Origin: Acidimicrobiia bacterium
GTDB lineage: Bacteria > Actinomycetota > Acidimicrobiia > Acidimicrobiales > Ilumatobacteraceae
Direction: 5' to 3'
Assembly: GCA_013811855.1 (NCBI GenBank)
Contig: JACCUL010000013.1
Coordinates: 1-25,057 of the forward strand
DNA: 25,057 bases
Part shown: positions 15,603 to 23,677 of the stretch, piece after piece
Layout: each line of letters starts with the position of its first letter
How positions within the stretch are numbered: the first letter of the stretch is position 1
Program-made: the position numbers and the translations under genes
The notes under the pieces: generated by a model
The model's database searches: none
What the model was told of the DNA's origin: nothing
What the model saw: only the letters and a program-made list of their open reading frames with translations

Positions 15603-18011
15603 ATGGGTGTTCAACGGGCGCGCGTGCGCCGTTCTCTCGCGAGTGGGGTGTTGCTCGCGTTCGCCACCTTGGCCTCGGCGGCCGGGGTCGCCACGCCGGC
15701 CGTCGCCAACCAGAGCGTCGTGCCGGGGACGTTCCCGCTCGCCAACCAGCCGCGGGTCATGGACGGTCGCATCTACTCGCTCGACACGCGGGGCAACAGC
15801 GTCGTCGTCGGCGGCACGTTCACGCGCATCCGCCCGGGGGCATCGGGCAGCGCCGAGATCAACCAGGCCCGCCTGTTCAAGTTCGACGTCTCGACCGGTC
15901 AGATCGACCTGACGTTCCGTCCCACGATCAACGGCGAGGTCGAGGGCGTCCGCTACTCCCCCGACGGCACGTCGCTCTTCGTCGCCGGCTCGTTCACGTC
16001 GATCAACGGCACGACGCGCAACCGCGTCGCCAAGCTGAACGCCGTCACCGGCGCCGTGGATCCGACGTTCAACCCGAACGTCAACAACACGGTCAAGGAC
16101 CTCGACCTGTCGAACGGGCGGGTCGTCATCGGCGGCAAGTTCCGCTTCGTCGGCAACCAGACCCGCGAGCGCCTGGCCATGCTCGATCCGACCACCGGCG
16201 CCGCGCTCGCCTCGTTCGACCTGGCGATCACCGATTCCCGCTACGAGTACGGCCCGTACGTGCAGGAGCTGGAGGTCTCCGACGACGGTCGCTGGCTCGT
16301 CGTCGGCGGCAACTTCATCACGGTCGGTGGCCAGACGCGTGAGCAGATCGCCGTGATCGACCTCTCCGGCGCCACCGCCACGGTGGCCAACTGGGCCACC
16401 GACCGTTACCGCCCCGACTGCGCCAGCGTCTACCGCGACACGTACATCCGCGGCATCGACATCTCGCCGGACAACACGTACTTCGCCGTCAACACGACCG
16501 GCGCCTTCTTCGGCAACCAGTCGATGTGCGACACCGCAGCACGATGGGAGCTGCCCCCGGCCCTGACGGGCAGCCAGTTGCAGCCGACATGGACGGCCCA
16601 CACCGGCGGCGACACGCACTGGGCGGTCCACATCACCGACGCCGCCGTCATCGCCGGCGGGCACCAACGTTGGGAGAACAACCCGAACCCGAGCCCCGGC
16701 GGCGACAACGACGGGCCCGGTTCGCTGGTGCGCATGGGCATCGCCGCCCTCGATCCGTGGACCGGCGTCCCGCTGTCGTGGAACCCCGGTCGCGACCGCG
16801 GCCGCGGCGTCGAAGCGATGGCCTCGACTCCCAGCCACCTGTTCGTCGGCAGCGACACCGTCCTGTTCAACAACCAGATCCGCCAGCGCCTCGCCGTCCT
16901 CTCGACCAGCGGCGGCACCCTCAACCCACCGCCGGAGCGGCTCGAGCTGCCCGTCGACCTGCGCCTGGCCGTCAACGGCCGGCTGTACCAGACGACGTTC
17001 AACGGCACGGCGTTCACGCCGCTCACCCAGGTCAGCGGCGCGCCGATCGACGCCAACAACTGGAACGACGTGCGCGACGGGTACGTCCAGCGCGGCCAGC
17101 TCACGTACTTCGGCCCGAGCTCGGCGTTCTTCCGGCGGTCGATGGCCGGAAACTCCTACGGCACGCCGACCAACCTGTCGACGTCCGTCGGCTACGTCGA
17201 CAACGACCGCGACCTGACGCCCTACGACCAGCCCTACGGCGTCGCCGAGACGGTGGCGGCCACGTTCCACCAGGGTCGCATCTACTACACCAAGTCCAAC
17301 GACACCCGGCTGTGGTGGCGGTGGTACTCGATCGAGAGCGGCGTGGTCGGCGCCCAGGAGTACCTGTCGTCCGGCGCCAACTGGTCGCCGTCGCGAGCGT
17401 TCGACGTCGCCGGCGACTGGCTCTACGTCGTGTGGAACGACAACACGCTGCGGCGGGCCTACATCCGCGCGGGCGGCGCCGTCGACTTCTCGACGTTGAC
17501 GGTCGTCGACAACGGCGTGGCGTCGGGCATCCCCTGGGCGACGGTCACGGCGATGTTCTCGACCCAGGCACCCGGTGGGCCGATCGTCATCCCGCCGCCC
17601 GGCGCGCTCAACTGCACCAACCCGGCCCAGCCGTGGAAGGCCGAGTACTACGCCAACCGCACGCTCGAGGGTGGGCCGGTCACGCAGCGCTGCGAGGCCG
17701 ACTCGATCAACTACAACTACGGCACCGGCGCTCCGGCGGGCACGGGGCTCGGCAACGACAACTTCTCGATCCGCTGGACCCGCACGCTCAACCTGGCGTC
17801 GCCGCGGGCGCTGCGCATCACGGGTGGCAGCGACGACGGCATCCGCATCCGGGTCGACGGCAACCTTGTCATCGACGACTGGTTCGACCGCGGGTACGCG
17901 CAGCGCACGGTCGACACAGCCACGCTGCCCGCCGGGGACCACCAGATCGTCGTCGAGTTCTACGAGAACGGCGGCGACGCCCGGGTGCTGGCCACGATCC
18001 AACAGCTGTAG
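15603..18011 (+). CDS. Secreted delta-60-repeat (DUF5122) protein with C-terminal PA14 domain
   Basis: 802 residues. The N-terminus is a Sec-type signal: basic start (MGVQRARVRR), hydrophobic core and a likely cut after A-V-A35. From ~45 to ~460 it carries beta-propeller-like delta-60 repeats, each with a 'D-xF-P-hhh--V--hhhS-G-hhhGG-F--hhG--R--hA-h' pattern, e.g. 'AVDPTFNPNVNNTVKDLDLS' followed by 'VVIGGKFRFVGNQTRERLAM', and again around 'VVGGNFITVGGQTREQIAVI'. The middle (~480-660) is an Asn/Tyr/Trp-rich region with similar beta character. Residues ~672-802 are a PA14 carbohydrate- or surface-binding domain ('PWKAEYYANRTLEGG', 'DNFSIRWTRTL', 'SDDGIRIRVDGNLVIDDW', 'AGDHQIVVEFYENGG'). No LPXTG or anchoring helix, so probably released. 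Likely role in binding glycans or surfaces is inferred from PA14; there is no catalytic motif I recognise. Confidence 0.88.
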   Translation: MGVQRARVRRSLASGVLLAFATLASAAGVATPAVANQSVVPGTFPLANQPRVMDGRIYSLDTRGNSVVVGGTFTRIRPGASGSAEINQARLFKFDVSTGQIDLTFRPTINGEVEGVRYSPDGTSLFVAGSFTSINGTTRNRVAKLNAVTGAVDPTFNPNVNNTVKDLDLSNGRVVIGGKFRFVGNQTRERLAMLDPTTGAALASFDLAITDSRYEYGPYVQELEVSDDGRWLVVGGNFITVGGQTREQIAVIDLSGATATVANWATDRYRPDCASVYRDTYIRGIDISPDNTYFAVNTTGAFFGNQSMCDTAARWELPPALTGSQLQPTWTAHTGGDTHWAVHITDAAVIAGGHQRWENNPNPSPGGDNDGPGSLVRMGIAALDPWTGVPLSWNPGRDRGRGVEAMASTPSHLFVGSDTVLFNNQIRQRLAVLSTSGGTLNPPPERLELPVDLRLAVNGRLYQTTFNGTAFTPLTQVSGAPIDANNWNDVRDGYVQRGQLTYFGPSSAFFRRSMAGNSYGTPTNLSTSVGYVDNDRDLTPYDQPYGVAETVAATFHQGRIYYTKSNDTRLWWRWYSIESGVVGAQEYLSSGANWSPSRAFDVAGDWLYVVWNDNTLRRAYIRAGGAVDFSTLTVVDNGVASGIPWATVTAMFSTQAPGGPIVIPPPGALNCTNPAQPWKAEYYANRTLEGGPVTQRCEADSINYNYGTGAPAGTGLGNDNFSIRWTRTLNLASPRALRITGGSDDGIRIRVDGNLVIDDWFDRGYAQRTVDTATLPAGDHQIVVEFYENGGDARVLATIQQL

Positions 18012-18048
18012 CGGCGTGCGGCTCGGGACCAGTGGTAAGCATGCGCGC

Positions 18049-18648
18049 ATGAGCATCGACCTCGAACCTGCCGCCCGCCGGATGGCCGACCTCGTCGGCG
18101 ACATCGACGATGATCAACTGCGTGCGTCCACGCCGTGTGCCGGTACGTCGTTGGGTGCACTGCTCGATCACGTCAGCGGGTTGAGCCGGGCGTTCACGGG
18201 CGCGGCCCGCAAGGACACGGGCGAGGCCACGTCCTCGCCACCGTCGGCCGATGCCGCCAACCTCGGCGACGACTGGCAGACGCGCATCCCGCACCAGCTC
18301 GGTGAGCTGGCCGGCGCCTGGCGCAACGAGGGGGCGTGGGACGGGATGACAAAGGCCGGCGACCTGGAGATGCCGGCCGAGGTCGCCGGGATCGTCGCGC
18401 TCGACGAGCTGGTCGTCCACGGTTGGGACGTCGCCAAGGCCAGCGGCCAGTCCTACGAGGTCGACGAGGAGTCGCTGGAGGCCGTGCACCAGTTCGTGCT
18501 CGGCTTCGCCGGCCCGGGCCAGGAGGAGGAACGTCTGGGACTCTTCGGCCCGGTGGTCCCCGTCCCCGACGACGCCCCGTTGCTCGACCGGGTCATCGGC
18601 CTGACCGGCCGCGACCCAAGCTGGACCCCGGACCGACTCACCGACTGA
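18049..18648 (+). CDS. TIGR03086-family metal-binding protein (mycothiol-dependent maleylpyruvate isomerase-like fold)
   Basis: 199 residues, family length. The N-terminal part has 'LRASTPCAGTSLGALLDHVSG' with metal-ligand H41, where relatives read 'TPC--W-V--LL-H'. The second motif 'LDELVVHGWDVAKASGQ' supplies E120 and H124. The C-terminal part 'FGPVVPVPDDAPLLDRVIGLTGRDPSW' is the diagnostic end of TIGR03086 proteins. The family shares the DinB/MPI four-helix bundle; biochemical role is unknown, possibly a thiol-dependent transferase or isomerase. ATG at 18049 lies 37 bases after the secreted protein. An ATG at 18041 is out of frame and stops at once. The tryptophan usual after T-P-C is replaced here by Thr, a small departure. 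The stop lies inside the hairpin shared with the opposing gene. Confidence 0.9.
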   Translation: MSIDLEPAARRMADLVGDIDDDQLRASTPCAGTSLGALLDHVSGLSRAFTGAARKDTGEATSSPPSADAANLGDDWQTRIPHQLGELAGAWRNEGAWDGMTKAGDLEMPAEVAGIVALDELVVHGWDVAKASGQSYEVDEESLEAVHQFVLGFAGPGQEEERLGLFGPVVPVPDDAPLLDRVIGLTGRDPSWTPDRLTD

Positions 18649-18683
18649 CCGGCTGACCCGCCGTCAGCGTCTATCGGTCAGTC
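18643..18683. terminator. Bidirectional nested-hairpin terminator containing both stop codons
   Basis: Outer stem GACTGACCG (18643-18651) with CGGTCAGTC (18675-18683), 9 perfect pairs. Inner stem GCTGAC (18652-18657) with GTCAGC (18663-18668), loop CCGCC. The TGA of the TIGR03086 gene and the TGA of the DUF3072 gene are mirror images of each other within the outer stem. It lies between two converging genes only 29 bases apart, so it should end transcription from both sides. Confidence 0.75.
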
Positions 18684-18974
18684 CTCGGGGGCATCGCCGA
18701 ACTCGGTCGGGCCGGTCTCGTCGAGCGGGAGCTGTCGCTCGTCGCCACCGTCACCCGGCGTGACCGAGTCGGGCTGTTCCTGCAGACGGTTGCTCGCCCC
18801 CTGCAGTCGATCGATCAGCTCGGAGGCCTGGGCCTTCGTCAGCCCCTGCGGGACCGCCTCCCCGGCCTCTCGGGCGAGGGTCTCGAGGTAGCTGGCTTGC
18901 GGCCCGGTCATCGGTTCGTCCCCGGTGACCCACTCCTCGGTGGGCTTCTCGGGCGATGGCGACTGATCACTCAT
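18678..18974 (-). CDS. DUF3072 domain-containing protein
   Basis: 98 residues, soluble and acidic. The core 'WVTGDEPMTGPQASYLETLA' (residues ~15-34) and 'LTKAQASELIDRLQ' (~45-58) is the short DUF3072 motif, two helices resembling SAP or helicase-associated linkers. The rest is disordered, rich in Pro, Glu, Asp and Gly. Function unknown in all members I know. ATG at 18974. It lies 31 bases downstream of the indolepyruvate oxidoreductase stop? No: transcription runs from 18974 leftwards and the oxidoreductase ends at 19006, so this gene follows it on the minus strand and could share its transcript. Confidence 0.88.
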   Translation of the reverse strand: MSDQSPSPEKPTEEWVTGDEPMTGPQASYLETLAREAGEAVPQGLTKAQASELIDRLQGASNRLQEQPDSVTPGDGGDERQLPLDETGPTEFGDAPED

Positions 18975-19005
18975 GGCGAACCTCTGTACCCGAGTCGGGC
19001 GCGGG

Positions 19006-22000
19006 CTAGGCCTGATCGGGTCGTGAGGCGGGGAACGCGAGGAGCGCGGCGGTCAGGCGCTCGCGGTATTCACCGACGCGTCGCACCTTCAGATCCTCGT
19101 ATCCGCGGACGACGTCGGGAAGTTCAGCGATGGCGACCGCCTCGTCGAGGTTCTCTGCCGAAAGCGACCGCAGGACCGTGTCCAGCGCATCGACGAACTC
19201 GTCGGGGAGGGCCTGTTCCATCCTTCGCATCTCGGTCCAGCCGAACGGGTCGAGGCGGGTGCCGCGCAGTCGTTTGCAGGCGCGCAGCGCTGTGAAGGCC
19301 GGTCGCGTCCACGAACGGAATGCCACCTTCGACTGTCTTCCGAGCGCCTTCAGCATCGGCGGATGGAGTTGCCACGTGATGTGGGCGTCTGCGCCCCCGG
19401 CCGATCTCGCTGCTGCGGTCGCTTCCGGCAGCAGCATCAGTCGGGCGACCTCGTACTCGTCCTTGTAGGCCATCAGCTTGTGCAGGCTGCGGGCGACCGC
19501 TTCGGTGAGGCGATGGGAATCGACCGCGATGGCACGCTCCGCGACTCGGGTGGAGGCGACGACATCGAGGAACCGTCTCGCGTACTTCTCGTCCTGGAAC
19601 CCGGCGAGGTCGGCGGTGAGCATGCTCAGGGTCTCCCTGAACCGCGTGTCGGCAGCGAGCGACGTGACCCGGTCGCTCAGTTGCTTCGACACGGTGGGCA
19701 CGGTCACGATCGCCGTGGCATCGGGGTCGGACTGCTTGGCGACCTCTGCGACGCCTTCCACGGCGGCAGGATCGTGAGCCCAGCGACGTCCCCAGCCGAA
19801 GGCTGCGAGGTTGGCATCGACGGCGACCCCGTTGAGCTCGATCGCCCGCTCGATCGCGCCGATCGTCACCGGTATGTGGCCCGATTGCGCCGCAACGCCG
19901 AGCAGGAAGATGTTGGCGTGCGCTGCTCCCCCACACAGTCGTTCCGCGAGGGCGGTCGCATCCACGTACCGGTTGTCTGCTCGGCGGCTGCAGGAGTCGA
20001 GTCGCGCTTGGATCGCATCGGACGGATAGGCAATGCCGGGGTCGGTGATCATGCGGCCCGTCGGCGTGCGATGTGTGGATGCGATGACGACCGTCGAACT
20101 CGGGTCCGATCCGGCGAGCGCCCCGTCTCCCGCGGCCGCCATCGCATCGAAGCCGAGCATCACATCGGCCTGGCCCTCACCGATCACGTTGGACGAGCCG
20201 ATCCCGGGACGGGCCAGGATCACATCGCTGACGACGGGGCCGGCCTTTTGACTCAGACCTGTCTGGTCCACCCCGCGCACCTCCCAACCGTCGAACATGG
20301 CTGCGGTGGCCAGGATCTGGGCGACGGTCACGACGCCGGTGCCCCCGATGCCGGCCATGCGGATGCGCACGAGATCGACGGTCGCACCACTCCTCGCGTT
20401 GACAGCGGGATCGGGGACGCCGCCATCGCTCACCAACGCACGGTCATTGTCTGGCCCATCGTCGCACTCGACGATCATGAACGCCGGACAGTCGCCTTTC
20501 ACGCAGCTGTAGTCGAAGTTGCACGAGGCCTGATCGATCGTGGTCTTGCGGCCGAGCGGCGTGTCGACCGGTTGCACCGACAAGCAGTTGCTGACGTCGC
20601 CGCAATCGCCGCACCCTTCGCAGATCCGATGGTTGATGACGACGCGCCGACGCGGCATCTGGAGCCTGCCGCGGCGGCGGTCACGACGGAGCTCGGCGGC
20701 GCAGAACTGGTCGTGGATCAGCACGGTCACTCCCGGCGTGGCGCGCATCGCATCCTGCACCGCGACGATGTCATCCCGATCGTGGACATCGACGCCGTTC
20801 GGGAGGTCGACACCCCGGTATCGGGCCGGATCTTCGGTCGTCACGGCGACCTTGGTGACGCCGAGCGCCAACAAGATGGTGGCGAGCTCGGGAACGCCAA
20901 CGGGTGCGGCCGAGTCTTGGCCGCCGGTCATGGCAACGGTCCCGTTGTACAGGATCTTGAACGTGATGTTCTTGCCGGCGCCGACGCAATGCTGAAGGGC
21001 GAGCTGACCGGAGTGGAAGAACGTGCCGTCGCCGTAGTTCTGGAACAGGTGCTCGGCGGCCACGAACGGCTCCATGCCGACCCATTGCGCGCCTTCATTG
21101 CCCATCGCCGTGATGCCGATCCCCTCACCGACGCGCTCGGGGTCCATCAGCAGGGTCATGCCGTGGCACCCGGTGCCAGCTCCGACCAGCGCACCGGCGG
21201 AGACCTTCGTGCCCCAGTTGTGAGGACATCCCGAACAGAAGAACGGGATGCGGTTCACGGTCAACGGAATCAACTCGCTGGGGCGTGAGATGGACCGCTC
21301 CGGGCGCAGACGTTCGGCAAGCCTGGGGCTCAGGCGCTCACGAAGCCCGCCGATGATGGCGTCGGCGTCGAGCGGACCCCAGGCGCGCATCAGCGGACGC
21401 CCGTCCTCGTGGGATTTGCCGAGCACCTTCGGTTGGCTCGAGCCCCCGTAGAGCGCGTCTTTGATCAGCCATTCGAGCGTCGGGTTCTTCTCCTCGACCA
21501 CCACGATCTCCGACAGTCCGTCGGCGAAGCGGCGGACGAGCGCATCGTCGAAGGGCACAGGCAGCCGGAGTTGGAGCAGCCGGATGCCGGCTCCCGCGAT
21601 CTGCTGTTCGTTCTCGAGGCCGAGCCGCCGGAGTGCATCGAGCATCTCGTAGTACGTGAAGCCGGTGGCGACGAGACCGATCCATGCGTCGGGCGGGTTG
21701 GCCGTGATGCGATTCAGTCCGTTCTCGATGCCGTAGCGGCGCGCCAGCGGTAGCCGGATCTCTCGGAACTCGCGCTCGATCGCCACCATGCGGGCAGCTC
21801 CGAGGAACTGCGCAGACGGCGAACACGCCCACCGTTTGCCGTCGATGTCGACGGTGGGCTTGATCGGATCGTCGTCGAGCACCGGGAGCATCACCGTCGC
21901 GGACCCGTCGGCGATCGGGGTCACGATCTTCATCGCCGACCAGAGGCCGGACGCGCGAGACATCGCGACGGCGTGCAGACCGAGCTCGAGGCAGTCTGCG

Positions 22001-22557
22001 ACGGTGCCGGGGTAGAGGATCGGCATGTGGAGATCGACGAGCGACGCATCGGACGACGAGGGCATCGTTGACGACTTGCAGCCGGGATCGTCGCCGACGA
22101 GTACGACGACTCCTCCCAGTGGAGACGCACCGGCGAACACTCCATGGCGCAGGGCGTCTCCGGCGCGGTCGAGTCCAGGGGCCTTGCCGTACCAGATGCC
22201 GACGACACCGTCGACGGTGGCATCCGGGCGTCCCGTGGCGAGCTGGGAACCCATCACCGACGTTGCGGCGAGCTCTTCGTTGACGGCCGGTTGGTGCACG
22301 ATCGGCAGGTCCGGGACCAGCTTGCGGGCTCGAGCGACTTCTTGGTCGAAGCCGCCGAGAGGTGAGCCCGGGTACCCGGAGATGAAGGCGGCGCTGCGGA
22401 GCCCGCTCGCCGCGTCACGGCGCAGTTGTTCGATCGGGATGCGTGCGAGCGCCTGGATCCCTGTCAGCAGGACCGTGCCTTCGGTGCGCAGATAGCGATC
22501 GCTCAGCTGGTACTCGACGCCGCTGGCGGTGGTGTCGTGGGCCACGGTGTCGGACAT
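19006..22557 (-). CDS. Indolepyruvate ferredoxin oxidoreductase, single-chain fused type
   Basis: 1183 residues. Decarboxylates aryl- or branched-chain 2-oxoacids to acyl-CoA with TPP and passes electrons to ferredoxin or a like carrier. Domains in order: pyrimidine-binding domain with 'AFISGYPGSPLGGFDQE' at ~57-73 and 'PAVNEELAATSVMGSQLA'; TPP domain at ~440-590 with 'FFCSGCPHNWGTK', 'GDGTFFHSGQLALQHCVGAG' and 'ILYNGTVAMTGGQ'; iron-sulfur region at ~635-680 with 'CEGCGDCGDVSNC', then 'CNFDYSCVKGDCP'; gamma domain from ~730 with 'MAGIGGTGVVTVAQIL' and 'DQTGLSQKAGPVVSDV'; and a C-terminal DUF6537-like part (~900-1183). This is the long enzyme form known from aerobic proteobacteria and actinobacteria. 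ATG at 22557 follows GAGGTGA at 5 bases. Isolated from other amino-acid catabolism genes here. I see no frameshift or missing ligand. Confidence 0.95.
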   Translation of the reverse strand: MSDTVAHDTTASGVEYQLSDRYLRTEGTVLLTGIQALARIPIEQLRRDAASGLRSAAFISGYPGSPLGGFDQEVARARKLVPDLPIVHQPAVNEELAATSVMGSQLATGRPDATVDGVVGIWYGKAPGLDRAGDALRHGVFAGASPLGGVVVLVGDDPGCKSSTMPSSSDASLVDLHMPILYPGTVADCLELGLHAVAMSRASGLWSAMKIVTPIADGSATVMLPVLDDDPIKPTVDIDGKRWACSPSAQFLGAARMVAIEREFREIRLPLARRYGIENGLNRITANPPDAWIGLVATGFTYYEMLDALRRLGLENEQQIAGAGIRLLQLRLPVPFDDALVRRFADGLSEIVVVEEKNPTLEWLIKDALYGGSSQPKVLGKSHEDGRPLMRAWGPLDADAIIGGLRERLSPRLAERLRPERSISRPSELIPLTVNRIPFFCSGCPHNWGTKVSAGALVGAGTGCHGMTLLMDPERVGEGIGITAMGNEGAQWVGMEPFVAAEHLFQNYGDGTFFHSGQLALQHCVGAGKNITFKILYNGTVAMTGGQDSAAPVGVPELATILLALGVTKVAVTTEDPARYRGVDLPNGVDVHDRDDIVAVQDAMRATPGVTVLIHDQFCAAELRRDRRRGRLQMPRRRVVINHRICEGCGDCGDVSNCLSVQPVDTPLGRKTTIDQASCNFDYSCVKGDCPAFMIVECDDGPDNDRALVSDGGVPDPAVNARSGATVDLVRIRMAGIGGTGVVTVAQILATAAMFDGWEVRGVDQTGLSQKAGPVVSDVILARPGIGSSNVIGEGQADVMLGFDAMAAAGDGALAGSDPSSTVVIASTHRTPTGRMITDPGIAYPSDAIQARLDSCSRRADNRYVDATALAERLCGGAAHANIFLLGVAAQSGHIPVTIGAIERAIELNGVAVDANLAAFGWGRRWAHDPAAVEGVAEVAKQSDPDATAIVTVPTVSKQLSDRVTSLAADTRFRETLSMLTADLAGFQDEKYARRFLDVVASTRVAERAIAVDSHRLTEAVARSLHKLMAYKDEYEVARLMLLPEATAAARSAGGADAHITWQLHPPMLKALGRQSKVAFRSWTRPAFTALRACKRLRGTRLDPFGWTEMRRMEQALPDEFVDALDTVLRSLSAENLDEAVAIAELPDVVRGYEDLKVRRVGEYRERLTAALLAFPASRPDQA

Positions 22558-22562
22558 GTGGA

Positions 22563-22569
22563 TCACCTC
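22563..22569 (-). promoter_or_regulatory. Ribosome binding site of the indolepyruvate oxidoreductase gene
   Basis: Minus-strand GAGGTGA, five bases before the ATG at 22557. It decides this start over the long upstream extension of the same frame, which runs antisense-like through prs in the wrong frame and has no family sequence. Confidence 0.7.
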
Positions 22570-22661
22570 GATGTTGCGGGCGCGCGACGTCGAGCACTCC
22601 TGCGGCTCCTGCCGTCCAAGCCTTGCTGCCGGGTCCGTGGAGCGGGCACGAGGACGCCGAG

Positions 22662-23651
22662 TCAGGCCAGGTTCTCCCCGTGGAAGATCTCGCTCACGCT
22701 GGTGTCGTCGAAGACGGCAGAGAGGGCTTCGGCGATGAGCGGGGCGATCGAGAGGACCTCGATCTGGGGGATCTGCTTGTCGGGCGGTAGCGGGAGCGTG
22801 TCGGTCAGCACGACCCGCTCGATGGCGCTGTTCTTGAGGCGGTCGATGGCCGGGCCCGACAGCACGCCGTGGGTCGCCATCGCCCAGACCCCGGTGGCGC
22901 CGCGCGAGAGCAGCAGGTCGGCGGCCGACGTGATCGTGCCGGCGGTGTCGATCATGTCGTCGGTCAGCACGCACAACCGTCCGGCCACCTCGCCGATCAC
23001 CTCGGTGGCCTCGGCCACGTTGGTCGTGCCCTTGGGCCGGCGCTTGTAGCAGAAGGCCAGGTCGGCGCCGCAGTCGCCGAGGTGCTGGGCCATCCGCTCC
23101 GCCACCTTGATGCGCCCGGCGTCCGGCGACACGATCACCGGCGCCGTGACGTTCTCGCGCAAGTACGCCTCCAGCACCGGCATGGCCGTGAGGTGGTCGA
23201 CCGGACCGTCGAAGAAGCCCTGGATCTGCCCGGCGTGGAGATCGATCGAGATCATCCGCTTGACACCGGCGGCCTTGAACATGTCCGCCACCAGCCGGGC
23301 CGTGATCGGCTCGCGCCCGTCGGCCTTGCGGTCCTGGCGGGCGTAGCCGTAGAACGGGCAGACGGCGGTGATCCGCTTGGCCGACGCCCGGTAGGCGGCG
23401 TCGCACATGATCAGTTGCTCCATGATCGAGTCGTTCACCGACCGACCGTCGATCCCGTAGTGGCTCTGGAGGATGAAGACGTCGTTGCCACGAACGCTCT
23501 CGCCGAAGCGGCACTTCAGCTCGGTGTTGGCGAACTGCACGATGTTGGCGTGCCCCGGCTGGATGTCGAGGTGCGCAGCCACGCTCGCTGCCAGCTCCGG
23601 GTGCGTCCGACCCGAGTAGAGCGCGAGCTTCTTGGTGGTCACCTTCTCCAT
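22662..23651 (-). CDS. prs: Ribose-phosphate pyrophosphokinase (PRPP synthetase)
   Basis: 329 residues, normal class I length. Makes PRPP from ribose 5-phosphate and ATP for nucleotide, His and Trp synthesis. Seen: 'KLALYSGRTHPELAASVAAHL' at the N-terminus, 'LKCRFGESVRGNDVFILQ', 'AKRITAVCPFYGYARQDRKADGREPI' region (key residues Y-A-R-Q-D-R-K), 'ISIDLHAGQIQGFFDGPVD', the flexible loop 'FCYKRRPKGTTNV', and the PRPP-binding motif 'VLTDDMIDTAGTI'. All motifs are intact. ATG at 23651 (GGGGAG four bases upstream on the minus strand) matches the usual family start. An ATG at 23681, ten codons earlier, overlaps the glmU stop as ATGA and is the alternative. The glmU-prs pair is conserved in actinobacteria and supplies two nucleotide-linked precursors. 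Confidence 0.98.
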   Translation of the reverse strand: MEKVTTKKLALYSGRTHPELAASVAAHLDIQPGHANIVQFANTELKCRFGESVRGNDVFILQSHYGIDGRSVNDSIMEQLIMCDAAYRASAKRITAVCPFYGYARQDRKADGREPITARLVADMFKAAGVKRMISIDLHAGQIQGFFDGPVDHLTAMPVLEAYLRENVTAPVIVSPDAGRIKVAERMAQHLGDCGADLAFCYKRRPKGTTNVAEATEVIGEVAGRLCVLTDDMIDTAGTITSAADLLLSRGATGVWAMATHGVLSGPAIDRLKNSAIERVVLTDTLPLPPDKQIPQIEVLSIAPLIAEALSAVFDDTSVSEIFHGENLA

Positions 23652-23677
23652 GGAGCTCCCCGTCGCTTCGCTCGCCG

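Noticed and set aside
15438..18104. 888-codon open frame on the minus strand
   Set aside because: Antisense shadow of the secreted PA14 protein, with Val/Arg/Asp-rich composition and no domain; the plus-strand reading has signal peptide, ribosome site and domains.
19363..21288. 641-codon open frame on the plus strand
   Set aside because: Antisense of the indolepyruvate oxidoreductase; no recognisable protein.
19006..22557. Indolepyruvate oxidoreductase gene as recently transferred DNA of lower GC
   Set aside because: A few lines counted by eye are in the low to mid 60s % GC, but lines in mfd reach similar values; the difference is not firm without a computed plot.
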